Below are positions 26,338 to 35,146 of a stretch of DNA of 64,000 bases, piece by piece. Each line of letters opens with the position of its first letter. Within the stretch, counting starts at the first letter, position 1. The position numbers and the translations under genes were made by a program. Below the pieces are notes generated by a model. The model was not told where the DNA came from and searched no databases. It was given only the letters and a program-made list of their open reading frames with translations. Source of the DNA: Streptomyces sp. MUM 178J (GTDB taxonomy: Bacteria; Actinomycetota; Actinomycetes; Streptomycetales; Streptomycetaceae); the NCBI RefSeq assembly GCF_022414575.1, contig NZ_JADWYQ010000031.1:21306-85305 (forward strand). Reading direction: 5' to 3'.

Positions 26338-28605
26338 CTACGCGGCCCTGGACTGCCCGACCGCAGGCTCCTTCATGCTTTCCGCCTGGGCGGCCGTTGG
26401 CGACGGGGCCGGCGTCCGCTCGTCCAACGGCACGACCGGCAGCTTCTCTGCCGGCTCACCCAGCAGGATCTGTCGTATGACGCGCTCGGACGCCCGGCCG
26501 TCGTCGTACTCGCAGAACTTACGGCGGAAGGAGCCTCGTAGGGCATCGGACCGCTCATCCTTCCAGGCGCCGCTGACGAATATGTCGTGCAGTTCGTCCT
26601 GAGTGCGCGCGACGTGGCCGGGCGGCTCCTCCAGGAGGTCGAAGTACACACCGCGGGAGACCGTGTACGCGTCCCAGTCGTTGGCATAGATCACGATCGG
26701 CCGGTCGAGGTTGGCGTAATCGAACATCATGGACGAGTAGTCCGCCAGCAGCACGTCCGCGGCGAGCTGCAGCTCCTCCGAGGACGTATGGGAGGTGACG
26801 TCGATGACACGGGCCGAGGCCTGCAATGCCTGCAGCTCCGGCGTCTGTTCGTAGAAGTGATGGCCTCGCATGAGCACCACGAACCCATCACCAAGGGTGT
26901 CGGTGAGGCGGGCGAGGTCGAGCTGGGGGACGAAGCCTGTGGTGTAGTCCCGGTGAGTCGGCGCGTAGAGAACGGCGATTTTTCCCTGAGGAATGCCGAG
27001 CTCATCCCGAAGGCGACGGACGTCGTCGGCAGTCGAGTTGTAGAAGACATCGTTGCGGGGGTAACCGCTCTCCAACGGTGCGAAGGAGCACGGAAAGGCC
27101 TGCTCCCAGATTTCTGAGGAGAACCGGTTGGAGGAGATGCAGAAATCCCAACGGTCCGATCGCTGCAGGAGCTTCCTGAAGTTCGTGCCCTTGGCTGCGA
27201 CCGGGTAGGGCAGCATGTGGATGCCCATGCGCTTGAGCGGCGTACCGTGCTGCGTCTGCACGTGGACGGTGCCGGGCCGCTTGACGAAGCGGTCCTCGAA
27301 GTTGACGTTGTTGAAGAAGTACTTGGCGCGCGCCATGACCTCCCAGTACCTCGCGGTCCCCGGGATCACGAAATCGGTGCCCGGTGGGAGCTTCTTCACC
27401 TCGTCCTGCTTGGCGACCACCACACCCTTGATGTGGGGAGCTATCTCCTTGGCCTTGGCATGCAACGCAGCGGGGTTGCACACGTAACCCCGGCCCCAGT
27501 AGGCCGAGTAGACGGCCAGATTCTCGTCGATGGGCTGCTTGAGCGCAGCTTCGTAATGGCGATCCAGGCGCTTGCCGGCAACCTTCTTCCGGCTGGCGCG
27601 GACAGTCTTGCGGACCTTGCGTCGACCTTGGTTGGCCACCTTCAAAGTCTGGTAGACCGGGTAGGCGCCGCGCGCGATCAGCGCGTGCCGGAGGCCGGTA
27701 TGTCCGTCGGGTCGCACATAGTCCGCCGGCAGATAGCGTCGATAGTGACGATGTGCCAGAGCGAAGAACTCGGACCGCAGTTCGTTGGGCACTCGGTTGC
27801 TCTTCGCCAAGATGGCGATGAAGTGGTCGATCATCTTGGTGAAGAGTCGAGCCCGCCACTCCGCGAGAGACGGGTCGCTGTCCATGAACGTGAAGACCCG
27901 CTCGTACTGGTCGAAGATGTCGAAGTGCTTGCGACTGACAGTGCGAAGAATGTTGCCCTGGCGACGCTGGCGGTAGTGGACGACAACGTGGTCCAGGGCG
28001 GCGATCCGGTCGGCCGACATCAGGACTGGGAAGGTCCAGGGAGTGTCTTCGTAGTACCCCGGCGGGAATTGGAAGCCGCGCTGCTCAACGAAGTCGCGCC
28101 GGTAGACCTTGTTCCATACCACCATGAGCAGGTTGAGGAACTCCGGCCGCTGCTTTGCTGTGAAGACCTCCGGTCCCTCCATCTGAAAGACTGAGGCCAG
28201 GCTGTTGCGGGTCGCCGCGCCCCACCAGAATGTGCGCGCGTAGTCGAAGATCAGAACGTCCGGGTCGGAGGTCTGCGCCAGTCGGTCCGCTATGAGCTGC
28301 AGCGAGCCAGGTGTGAGCGTGTCGTCGCTGTCGAGGAAGAACAGGTAGTCGCCGCGCGCGATCTCCATCCCCGCGTTCCGCGCCCGACCCAGGCCCACAT
28401 TCTCGGGCAGGTGCAGTGCCCGGACCCTCTCGTCGGCCTCGGCGTATTCGTCCACGATCTCTCCGCAGCGATCAGGCGAGCGGTCGTTGACGGCGATTAC
28501 CTCGATGTCACGGAAGGACTGCTCAAGGATGGAATCGAGGCACTCCCGCAAGAAGGACTGCACTTGGTAAATCGGCACAATCACGCTGATACGCGGCTTC
28601 GACAC
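26338..28605 (-). CDS. Bifunctional GT2 / CDP-glycerol glycerophosphotransferase (TagF-like)
   Basis: 755 residues from the GTG at 28605, preceded by GGAAGAG; the frame is open further upstream. The N-terminal GT2 domain (about 1-230) has SVIVPIYQVQSFL, VNDRSPDRC and the FFLDSDD metal site. The C-terminal domain (about 370-735) is CDP-glycerol:polyglycerol-phosphate transferase: QHGTPLKRMG, ALYAPTHRDY-type segment, ADVLLADYSSMMFDYANLDRPIV with the conserved Ser and Asp. It probably makes or extends a glycerol-phosphate-containing wall polymer at the inner membrane face. It is the first gene of the island operon. Codon use is less G+C-biased than in the core genes. Confidence 0.9.
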   Translation of the reverse strand: MSKPRISVIVPIYQVQSFLRECLDSILEQSFRDIEVIAVNDRSPDRCGEIVDEYAEADERVRALHLPENVGLGRARNAGMEIARGDYLFFLDSDDTLTPGSLQLIADRLAQTSDPDVLIFDYARTFWWGAATRNSLASVFQMEGPEVFTAKQRPEFLNLLMVVWNKVYRRDFVEQRGFQFPPGYYEDTPWTFPVLMSADRIAALDHVVVHYRQRRQGNILRTVSRKHFDIFDQYERVFTFMDSDPSLAEWRARLFTKMIDHFIAILAKSNRVPNELRSEFFALAHRHYRRYLPADYVRPDGHTGLRHALIARGAYPVYQTLKVANQGRRKVRKTVRASRKKVAGKRLDRHYEAALKQPIDENLAVYSAYWGRGYVCNPAALHAKAKEIAPHIKGVVVAKQDEVKKLPPGTDFVIPGTARYWEVMARAKYFFNNVNFEDRFVKRPGTVHVQTQHGTPLKRMGIHMLPYPVAAKGTNFRKLLQRSDRWDFCISSNRFSSEIWEQAFPCSFAPLESGYPRNDVFYNSTADDVRRLRDELGIPQGKIAVLYAPTHRDYTTGFVPQLDLARLTDTLGDGFVVLMRGHHFYEQTPELQALQASARVIDVTSHTSSEELQLAADVLLADYSSMMFDYANLDRPIVIYANDWDAYTVSRGVYFDLLEEPPGHVARTQDELHDIFVSGAWKDERSDALRGSFRRKFCEYDDGRASERVIRQILLGEPAEKLPVVPLDERTPAPSPTAAQAESMKEPAVGQSRAA

Positions 28606-28802
28606 GCCCTGCTCTTCCAATCCTTTGACCGCACTGGTTCGCTGTCCGAGGCCGGGTCCGGTCCGGGTCCGGGGCCTGAGTTTTCCGTCATCCGAAGGCC
28701 TGAAGGGGCAGGCGCGTGGTTGACAGATGAGGTAGGATACACTGACCAACAGCTCGTATGTCAGGCGCAGAATCTGACGCCTCGTCTCACAGGTCCGGCG
28801 GA

Positions 28803-28990
28803 CCTGTGACGTGAATCATGACTTCGGAGCTGGCGGTGATGGTCTCGTAGTCGGGGACGAGACGGCGGTGCACCCTTTCAGATCGTGAAACCCCGAGGTC
28901 GCAGGCTTCTGTAATCGATCCGGTGAGAATGGCGCGGTTCTGGCCAGCGGTCTTCTCGGCGGCAGCGGTTCCCTGGATGGCCGCGGGTGT
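28803..28990 (-). pseudogene. IS5-family transposase C-terminal remnant
   Basis: The minus strand translates as VHRRLVPDYETITASSEVMIHV, split here as RRLVPDYET and SSEVMIHV. This matches the highly conserved end of IS5-group DDE transposases, whose usual form is RRLVRDYE followed by SEAMIH. The upstream part containing the catalytic Asp and Glu is missing or scrambled, and no terminal inverted repeats were found. Confidence 0.65.
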
Positions 28991-29368
28991 CTTGGGAGAA
29001 GTCTCACGCTCTGGGGGCGATCCCATCGTCGCGCAGGCTGAGTGACGACTGTCCCGTAACTCCTGGCCGTGTTGCGCGCGTCCACCATCGTCGACCAGGA
29101 CGGCCGGGCGGTCCTGAGCTTCGGGCGCAAGGGCGCGGGGAACGGCCACCGCTCTCGCTCTGGCCGCCTGGTGCGACCTCCTTCTCCTTGCCGGTGACCG
29201 CGTGTTCGTCCGGCCCGACGGTGACAGCGGGGTCGACTCGCTGCCGTGGCCACAGACGTCAACGGCCCACGGTCAAGGCGGACCAGCCTCCCTGGCGAGG
29301 AGTTGCTCGGGTCCGGTTCTATCAGCCAGGTCACAGCATCGCGGCAGGTCATGAGAGGCGGCGGATCA

Positions 29369-29391
29369 GATTCGAACCCGACTTCGGGCAC
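29369..29391 (+). repeat. Degenerate att-like copy of the bldA 3' end
   Basis: These 23 bases match 23992-24014, the T-arm and acceptor end of bldA, at 18 positions, and all five differences are transitions. They cannot fold as a tRNA. The position, about 5.4 kb downstream in the same orientation, is where a tRNA-integrating element would leave its second attachment site. Confidence 0.45.
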
Positions 29392-29621
29392 TCGCCCTGT
29401 CCGAATTAGTCCGATATAGGCAATTCGTTCGTGTGTGCGGAGTATGTCCGGCTCTACTCCGCCTGGCAGATCGTGATGTGACTGTTCGCATGTTTGCGCG
29501 GATACGCGCGTGCATCCGCCCGGTGGATCGGGCAGAGTTCCTACGCGAGCAGGAGGGTGGGACTTTTGCCTACCCATTACTCTTGGCGTAAGGCCGCGCA
29601 GGGTGGCCATGGAGGAGTGAG

Positions 29622-30506
29622 ATGAGGAGCAGCAACCCGGTCTTCTCGCGACGGGGGTTCAGCCGGGACAACGGCTACGCGGGCTTCAACACGGCGCAGC
29701 AGGCCGGGCCGGCCAATCCCTACGCGCAGGGCGGCGGCGCCAACCCGTACGCGGCCGACGCGACCAACCCGTACGCCGCCAACCCCTACGCGCCGCAGGG
29801 CGGCGTCCAGGGCGCCCCGCCGATGGCGCCGCCGCAGACGGACCGCATGACGATGGACGACGTCGTCATGCGTACGGGCATGACGCTCGGCACCGTCATC
29901 GTCGGCGCCGTCCTCGGCTGGATCTACCTGACCGACGAGCGCTTCGGCCTGGCCATCGGCGCCATGCTCATCGCGATGGTGCTCGGCCTGGTCCAGTCGT
30001 TCAAGCGCAGGCCCTCGCCGCCGCTGATCCTGGCGTACGCGGCCTTCGAGGGTCTTTTCCTGGGCGCGATCAGCAACTTCGTGGACCGGTTCGTCGCCCC
30101 GGGCGCGGCCATGCAGGCCGTGCTGGGCACGATGGCCGTCTTCGTGACCATGCTGGTGCTGTACAAGACCCGGATCGTCCGGGTCACCCAGCGGTTCGTC
30201 CGCTATCTGATGATCGCCACGATGGGCTTCCTGCTGCTCACCGCCGTGAACCTGCTGTTCATGGTGTTCGGCGGCGGTGACGGCCTGGGCTTCCGCAGCG
30301 GCGGCCTCGGCATCCTGTTCGGCGTCGTCGGTGTGCTGCTGGGCGCGTTCTTCCTGGCGCTGGACTTCAAGCAGGTCGAGGACGGCGTGGCGTACGGCGC
30401 TCCGCGCGAGGAGTCGTGGCTGGCGGCGTTCGGCCTCACCATGACCCTGGTGTGGATCTACCTGGAGATGCTGCGGCTGATCGCGATTCTGCAGGGCGAC
30501 GACTGA
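29622..30506 (+). CDS. Bax inhibitor-1/YccA-family membrane protein
   Basis: 294 residues, ATG preceded by GGAGGAG. The first 75 residues are cytoplasmic and rich in Asn-Pro-Tyr repeats (NPYAQGG, NPYAAD, NPYAANPYAPQGG). Seven hydrophobic segments follow, ending in LDFKQVEDGVAYGAPREESWLAAFGLTMTLVWIYLEMLRLIAIL, the conserved acidic and charged signature of the family split across the last helices. Bacterial members (YccA, YetJ) are FtsH modulators or pH-sensitive calcium leak channels; which applies here is unknown. A strong terminator follows at 30556-30590. Confidence 0.92.
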   Translation: MRSSNPVFSRRGFSRDNGYAGFNTAQQAGPANPYAQGGGANPYAADATNPYAANPYAPQGGVQGAPPMAPPQTDRMTMDDVVMRTGMTLGTVIVGAVLGWIYLTDERFGLAIGAMLIAMVLGLVQSFKRRPSPPLILAYAAFEGLFLGAISNFVDRFVAPGAAMQAVLGTMAVFVTMLVLYKTRIVRVTQRFVRYLMIATMGFLLLTAVNLLFMVFGGGDGLGFRSGGLGILFGVVGVLLGAFFLALDFKQVEDGVAYGAPREESWLAAFGLTMTLVWIYLEMLRLIAILQGDD

Positions 30507-30555
30507 CGGCGGACGTCTCACACCTGATGCCCGGGGCTCCGGGCGCCAGGCATCG

Positions 30556-30590
30556 GAAGGGCCCGCGGGGGCGATCCCCGCGGGCCCTTC
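30556..30590 (+). terminator. Intrinsic terminator after the YccA-like gene
   Basis: A perfect 15-base-pair stem (30556-30570 with 30576-30590, GAAGGGCCCG...CGGGCCCTTC) has a 5-base loop and is followed by CCGTTTGCTT. Confidence 0.9.
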
Positions 30591-30640
30591 CCGTTTGCTT
30601 CCTTCTCGCTGGAGGGGGCTTGCTGTGAGGGTTTCCGTTG

Positions 30641-30871
30641 CTAGAGGAGCTTGCGCGCGGCGCGCCTCAGGTCGTACTCGTGGATGATCGCTTTGGCGTG
30701 GCCGTAGGCGAGGTTGTGCTCGCTCCGCAGCCAGCTCACCTTCTCCTCGAACCGGAAGAGGGACGGGCCTTCGTCGACGGTGCGGAGCCAGTCGGAGATC
30801 TCACGACCGGTGCATTGGGGGATGCGTGCGAGCAAATTGCGATGGGTCTCTTCGGAGAAGACTTGGGACAT
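30641..30871 (-). CDS. DUF4287 domain protein
   Basis: 76 residues from the ATG at 30871, preceded by CGGAGG; the longer open frame upstream lacks support. The whole protein is the DUF4287 domain: ETHRNLLARIPQCTGREISDWL, then FRFEEKVSWLRSEHNLAYGHAKAIIHEYDLRRA. It is soluble and helical, of unknown function, and common in actinobacteria and proteobacteria. The divergent gene starts 98 bases away. Confidence 0.85.
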   Translation of the reverse strand: MSQVFSEETHRNLLARIPQCTGREISDWLRTVDEGPSLFRFEEKVSWLRSEHNLAYGHAKAIIHEYDLRRAARKLL

Positions 30872-30969
30872 CGGCGCCTCCGGACGCTCTGCGCATTGGT
30901 CCTTCACGCCACCGTGCCTGAGGGTTCGCATATTGGCAACAGTCTGGTGCGGGCGCATAGGGTCACGGT

Positions 30970-31290
30970 GTGCTGGATGTGACTGAGCTGGAGCAGGCCG
31001 TGGATCACCTCGCGGAGCGCCTCCGGGCCGCGCCGCAGAGCCGTCTGCAGCGCGGAGCGGCCGCGGAGGGCCTGGCACTGGCCAGGGACTTGTCGGTGCG
31101 CGCACAGCGTCTGGAGGCCCCGGACAGCGAGCCTCGGGTCATGCCGGACGCGGGGGTGTTCGCAGTCGCGGACCAGCTGACGGTGGCGGGCCGGGATTTG
31201 GCCGAAGCGCTGCGGGGCGCGGGTGCCGGGGGCGTGCTTGCAGAGGCGGTGGCGCGGGTGCGGGAGGCGGCGGCGAGGGCGGGGCTGTAG
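30970..31290 (+). CDS. Small hypothetical helical protein
   Basis: 106 residues from a GTG start. It is Ala/Arg/Leu-rich and predicted all-helical (LEQAVDHLAERLRAAPQSRL, VFAVADQLTVAGRDLAEALR, AEAVARVREAAARAGL) with no signal peptide or known motif. Codon use is typical of a real gene for this genome. No strong ribosome site is seen. It is divergent from the DUF4287 gene and convergent with the 31358 gene. The function is unknown. Confidence 0.65.
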   Translation: MLDVTELEQAVDHLAERLRAAPQSRLQRGAAAEGLALARDLSVRAQRLEAPDSEPRVMPDAGVFAVADQLTVAGRDLAEALRGAGAGGVLAEAVARVREAAARAGL

Positions 31291-31357
31291 TTCAGCCCCT
31301 CCGGCGATTGACGAGCACATCAGGCCTCGCGGGCCTTTGAGGCGCGGAGCCCCCGGG

Positions 31358-32239
31358 TCACAGGGAGGCGATCACGCGGTCCGCCAGGATGTACACGCTG
31401 TCGTCGCCGCACGCGAACGTCAGCGCGTACGCGCCGGAGACGCCCGAGCCTCCGAGCAGGACCGGTGCGTCACCGTCCCGCAGCGCGTCGGCGAGCCGCT
31501 CGGCGGTCTCCCGGTGGCCGGGGGTCATGCACAGCGTCGTGCCGTCGGCGAAGACGTAGACATCGAGGGTGCCGAGCGGGCCGGGCCGCACGTCCGCCAG
31601 CTCGGCGCGGGTCTCGGCCAGCTCCTCCAGTCGCGCCACCGTGCGCTCGTGGTCGGTGACCACCGGAGTCTGGACCGGTACGAAGTCGGGGTGCGACGGG
31701 TGGCGGCGGCGTGCGGCCGCCAGCTCGGGGGAGTCCTCGGCGAACTCCGTCACCTCGGGCTGGTCCTCGATCGCCTCGGCGGGGTCAAAGCTCACGGCGT
31801 CAAAATCCACGGCCTCAAGACCCGCGAAGTCCGCCTGACGCGGCACATAGAACGGCGGGAGCTCCTCACCGGGGCCGGACACCCCGCCGAGCAGGGAAGG
31901 CGCGTCCGCCGCGTCCCGGGCCTCCTGCGCCGCCCAGAAGGCGCGCGCCTCGGCCAGCTCGCGTTCGCGCTCCTCGGCCAGCGCCTCGGCGACGGCGGCC
32001 CGTATCTCTGCCGCGGGCTCGGCGGGCTCGGCGCTGCGGACGGTCTGTCTGGGCACGACGGCGGCGGCCGAGGCGGCGGAGTCCTGCCCCTCGGCGGCGC
32101 CCGCCGCCCGGGTCTCGGCCAGCTCCGTGCGCAGAGCGGCGACCTGGGTGCGCAGCCCGTGTGCGGCGTGCAGGGCGGCGGCGCCCACGGCCGTGGCAGC
32201 GGCCGTGGTGAGCAGCAGGGCAAGGGACATGGCGCTCAC
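31358..32239 (-). CDS. Hypothetical membrane-anchored protein
   Basis: 293 residues, GTG start with GGGAG seven bases upstream. An N-terminal hydrophobic helix (about 4-28) is followed by a coiled-coil-like stretch (LRTQVAALRTELAETRA), an Ala/Glu-rich region with EERERELAEARAFW, and a C-terminal globular domain of about 85 residues (TLDVYVFADGTTLCMTPGHRETAERLADAL to VYILADRVIASL). No family is recognised. It could be an anchored sensor or scaffold. It probably is a single-gene unit convergent with the small gene before it. Confidence 0.75.
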   Translation of the reverse strand: MSAMSLALLLTTAAATAVGAAALHAAHGLRTQVAALRTELAETRAAGAAEGQDSAASAAAVVPRQTVRSAEPAEPAAEIRAAVAEALAEERERELAEARAFWAAQEARDAADAPSLLGGVSGPGEELPPFYVPRQADFAGLEAVDFDAVSFDPAEAIEDQPEVTEFAEDSPELAAARRRHPSHPDFVPVQTPVVTDHERTVARLEELAETRAELADVRPGPLGTLDVYVFADGTTLCMTPGHRETAERLADALRDGDAPVLLGGSGVSGAYALTFACGDDSVYILADRVIASL

Positions 32240-32481
32240 GGACGTACTCCCGGTTTCGATCGATCCCCCGACTTCCTACATCAGCTTGTCGTGGGACTAT
32301 GCCAGCTGTCAGTGCATTACGTCACGAACCGGACAGGCTATGCGCCTCGCCCGTTCCCCCGGTAACACGCTGACCTGGGAAAACGATGCTCCCCCAGGAC
32401 CTAGGTCACATCCTGGGGGAGATTCAGTCACGAGCCGACATCCGACGGGCGGGAAGCCGGCCCGGCAGCCGGGGCCGCAGG

Positions 32482-33702
32482 TCAGCTCAGCCGCTCCAGG
32501 ACCATCGCCATGCCCTGGCCGCCGCCGACGCACATGGTCTCCAGGCCGAACTGCTTGTCGTGGAACTGGAGGCTGTTGATCAGCGTGGCCGAGATACGCG
32601 CGCCGGTCATGCCGTACGGGTGGCCGACCGCGATCGCGCCGCCGTTGACGTTCACCTGGTCCAGGTCGAAGCCCAGGTCGCGGTAGGAGGGGATCACCTG
32701 TGCCGCGAACGCCTCGTTGATCTCCACGAGGTCGATGTCGCCGGCCGTCAGCCCGGCGCGGGCCAGCGCCTGCCGGGACGCCTCGACGGGCCCGTACCCC
32801 ATGATCTCGGGGGACAGCGCGGAGACACCGGTGGAGACGATCCGGGCGAGCGGGGTCAGTCCCAGTTCACGGGCCTTGACGTCGCTCATGATGACGAGCG
32901 CGGCCGCGCCGTCGTTCAGGGGGCAGCAGTTGCCGGGGGTGATCCGGCCGTCGGGCCGGAAGGAGGGCTTGAGGGCGGCCACGCCCTCCGCGGTGACGCC
33001 GGGGCGGGGGCCGTCGTCCTTGCTGACGACCGTGCCGTCCGGGGTCGTCACGGGCGTGATCTCACGCTCCCAGAAGCCGTTCTTGATGGCCTCCTCGGCG
33101 AGGTTCTGCGACCGTACGCCGAACTCGTCCATCTCCTGGCGGGTGATGCCCTTGAGTCGGGCGAGGTTCTCGGCGGTCTGACCCATCGCGATGTACGCGT
33201 CCGGGATCAGGCCGTCCTCGCGGGGGTCGTGCCACTCGTCCGAGCCGTTCTCGGCGCGCTCCGCGCTGCGGGCCTCGGCCTCGGCGAAGAGCGGGTTGTG
33301 GGTGTCGGGCATCCCGTCGGAGGAGCCCTTGGTGAAGCGGGAGACCGTCTCGACGCCCGCGGAGATGAAGACGTCGCCCTCGCCCGCCTTGATGGCGTGC
33401 ATCGCCATCCGGGAGGTCTGCAGCGAGGAGGAGCAGTAGCGGGTGACGGTGCAGCCGGGGAGGTGGTCCATTCCCATCTGCACGGCGACGATCCGGCCGA
33501 GGTTGTGGCCCTGCTCGCCGCCGGGGAGGCCGCAGCCGAGCATCAGGTCGTCGATGTCCTTGACGTCCAGCTCGGGGATCTTGTCGAGTGCGGCCCGGAT
33601 GATGGTCGCGGTCAGGTCGTCCGGGCGCATCTCCTTCAGCGAGCCCTTGAAGGCGCGCCCGATGGGGGAGCGGGCTGCAGAGACGATCACGGCTTCGGGC
33701 AT
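32482..33702 (-). CDS. Acetyl-CoA acetyltransferase (thiolase)
   Basis: 406 residues from the ATG at 33702, with GGAG upstream; the 23-codon upstream extension has no ribosome site. Thiolase residues are complete: nucleophile Cys90 in [35 protein letters not shown] with the catalytic His, and [10 protein letters not shown] with the second Cys. It condenses or cleaves acyl-CoAs by acetyl units; length and motifs fit degradative FadA-like and biosynthetic types alike. A TAAGCG/CGCTTA palindrome about 100 bases upstream may bind a TetR-type fatty-acid regulator. Confidence 0.92.
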   Translation of the reverse strand: MPEAVIVSAARSPIGRAFKGSLKEMRPDDLTATIIRAALDKIPELDVKDIDDLMLGCGLPGGEQGHNLGRIVAVQMGMDHLPGCTVTRYCSSSLQTSRMAMHAIKAGEGDVFISAGVETVSRFTKGSSDGMPDTHNPLFAEAEARSAERAENGSDEWHDPREDGLIPDAYIAMGQTAENLARLKGITRQEMDEFGVRSQNLAEEAIKNGFWEREITPVTTPDGTVVSKDDGPRPGVTAEGVAALKPSFRPDGRITPGNCCPLNDGAAALVIMSDVKARELGLTPLARIVSTGVSALSPEIMGYGPVEASRQALARAGLTAGDIDLVEINEAFAAQVIPSYRDLGFDLDQVNVNGGAIAVGHPYGMTGARISATLINSLQFHDKQFGLETMCVGGGQGMAMVLERLS

Positions 33703-33802
33703 CACGGCTCCAGGAGGAAGGGTGCGTGCAGGACTGTCTGGGAAGTTACCCGCACGTATCGCGGCGGTCACCGGGGTTCCGGTGTGATGCGGACCTCAAT
33801 TC

Positions 33803-33816
33803 TAAGCGCACGCTTA
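33803..33816. promoter_or_regulatory. Palindromic operator-like site upstream of the thiolase gene
   Basis: TAAGCG, CA, CGCTTA form perfect 6-base arms in an otherwise G+C-rich leader, 101 bases before the thiolase start. The size and symmetry suit a TetR-family repressor. Confidence 0.45.
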
Positions 33817-33955
33817 ACTGTGCTTTTGTGGCTCGGTTCGCCTCCGGGGTGCTTGCGCGTGTGTCGACGGTCGATCGTGCTCGCTTGCTCGTTCCTCGCA
33901 AGCTCCGCGCGTTCTTCCTTTCGACACCCGCGCACCCCTTCGGCTCACTCGCCCG

Positions 33956-35032
33956 TCAGGTGCGGCGGGCCTCCTCCGCGGGCTCGCCCGGCGTCTGCGC
34001 GGAGGCTTCCGGCGTCCCCTCGGCTTCCGGCGTCCCCTCGGACTCCGGAGTGCCCTCGGACTCCGGCGACGGCGGAGGGAGCCTGCGCCGGCGGCGGTGC
34101 TTGAGCAGCGCCCAGGGGGCCCGTGCGGCCGTGACCTCCGTACCGGCCTCCGACGCGGCCTCGGCCGCCGCCCGGGCCACCGGAAGCATGTCCTCGTCCC
34201 GCTCCGGCTCCAGCCGGTCCGCCTCCGGCCACAGGCCGAGCACCGCGCACAGCGTGGGCAGCACCGCCATCGCCGCCGTCGCATAGCCCTCCGCCGACGG
34301 ATGGTAGTTGTCCACCCCGAACATCTCGCGCGGGTTCGCCGCGAACTCGGGCCCCAGCAGATCGCCCAGTGAGACCGTACGCCCGCCCTGCTCCACCACC
34401 CCGATCGTCTGCGCCGCCGCCAGCTGCCGGCTCGCCCGCCGGGCCAGCCAGCGCAGCGGCTGGTAGACCGGCTCGATCGTGCCCAGATCCGGGCAGGTGC
34501 CCACCACTGCCTCCGCGCCGGCGGTGCGCAGCCGGCGCACCGCCTCGGAGAGACAGCGCACCGACTGAGTGGCCGGCATCCGGTGGGTGACGTCATTCGC
34601 CCCGATCATGATCACGCAGACGTCGGGGAGTCGCGCCTCGTCCGCGAGCAACTGCGTCACCTGGCGCTCCAGGTCGTCGGACTGGGCTCCGGCCAGCGCC
34701 ACATTGCGAAGCGCCACCGGGCGCTCCGCCACCGCGGCGAGGCCCGAGGCGAGCAGCGCCCCCGGAGTCTGGCCCGCGCGCCGCACGCCCTGCCCAGCGG
34801 CCGTCGAGTCGCCGAGCACCGCCAGCCGCAGCGGCTCCGAGCTGCCGAACGCCAGACCGTACAGCCCGTCGCCGCGCGGCGGCAGCGGGGCCGCGCCACC
34901 GCCCACCGAACGTTTCGCCAGCTGGACCTCGGCCAGCAGGACGCCCATCGCGGCCGCTCCGATCAGGCCGATTCCGCCTCCGCCATAAGCCGCGCCCGCC
35001 GCGATGCGCCGTGCCACCCTCGCCCTCGACAC
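33956..35032 (-). CDS. SGNH/GDSL hydrolase
   Basis: 358 residues from the GTG at 35032, with GAGGAGG about ten bases upstream; the frame is open far upstream through the opposite-strand gene, a shadow. A single membrane helix (about 11-30) anchors or exports the protein. SGNH blocks: block I AVLGDSTAAGQG (nucleophile Ser), block III IGANDVTH, block V DNYHPSAEGYATAA. The C-terminal 60 residues are Pro/Ser/Glu-rich with tandem GTPES/GTPEAEGTPEA repeats from a 15-base DNA repeat (about 34010-34070). It is probably a lipase or esterase acting outside the membrane. It is divergent from cystathionine beta-synthase. Confidence 0.88.
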   Translation of the reverse strand: MSRARVARRIAAGAAYGGGGIGLIGAAAMGVLLAEVQLAKRSVGGGAAPLPPRGDGLYGLAFGSSEPLRLAVLGDSTAAGQGVRRAGQTPGALLASGLAAVAERPVALRNVALAGAQSDDLERQVTQLLADEARLPDVCVIMIGANDVTHRMPATQSVRCLSEAVRRLRTAGAEAVVGTCPDLGTIEPVYQPLRWLARRASRQLAAAQTIGVVEQGGRTVSLGDLLGPEFAANPREMFGVDNYHPSAEGYATAAMAVLPTLCAVLGLWPEADRLEPERDEDMLPVARAAAEAASEAGTEVTAARAPWALLKHRRRRRLPPPSPESEGTPESEGTPEAEGTPEASAQTPGEPAEEARRT

Positions 35033-35146
35033 CGTCCCAGCCACCTCCTCGCGTACATGAGCTAACTGCCCCGAAGCAACCGTCGCCCAATCACGCGCTG
35101 CTCCACATACGCTGGCCGTACCAACACGGAGACCCCGGAGAACACT

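Larger units (their letters stand above)
28606..29621. other. Mosaic non-coding region at the right end of the island
   Basis: About 1 kb with no intact gene. It contains an IS5-like transposase C-terminal remnant (about 28803-28990, minus strand), further fragmentary frames with coding-like composition but no start or stop logic (29050-29330), a degenerate copy of the bldA 3' end (29369-29391), and then the promoter region of the next core gene. TTAC and GTAA arms around 29576-29590 could be a small operator. Confidence 0.6.

Noticed and set aside
29369..29391. A second tRNA gene near 29.37 kb
   Set aside because: The tRNA-like stretch covers only a degenerate T-arm/acceptor end; its stem does not pair and no anticodon arm precedes it.
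24001..29400. CRISPR array or full integrase gene in the bldA-adjacent island
   Set aside because: No regularly spaced repeats and no tyrosine or serine recombinase motifs were found in any frame.
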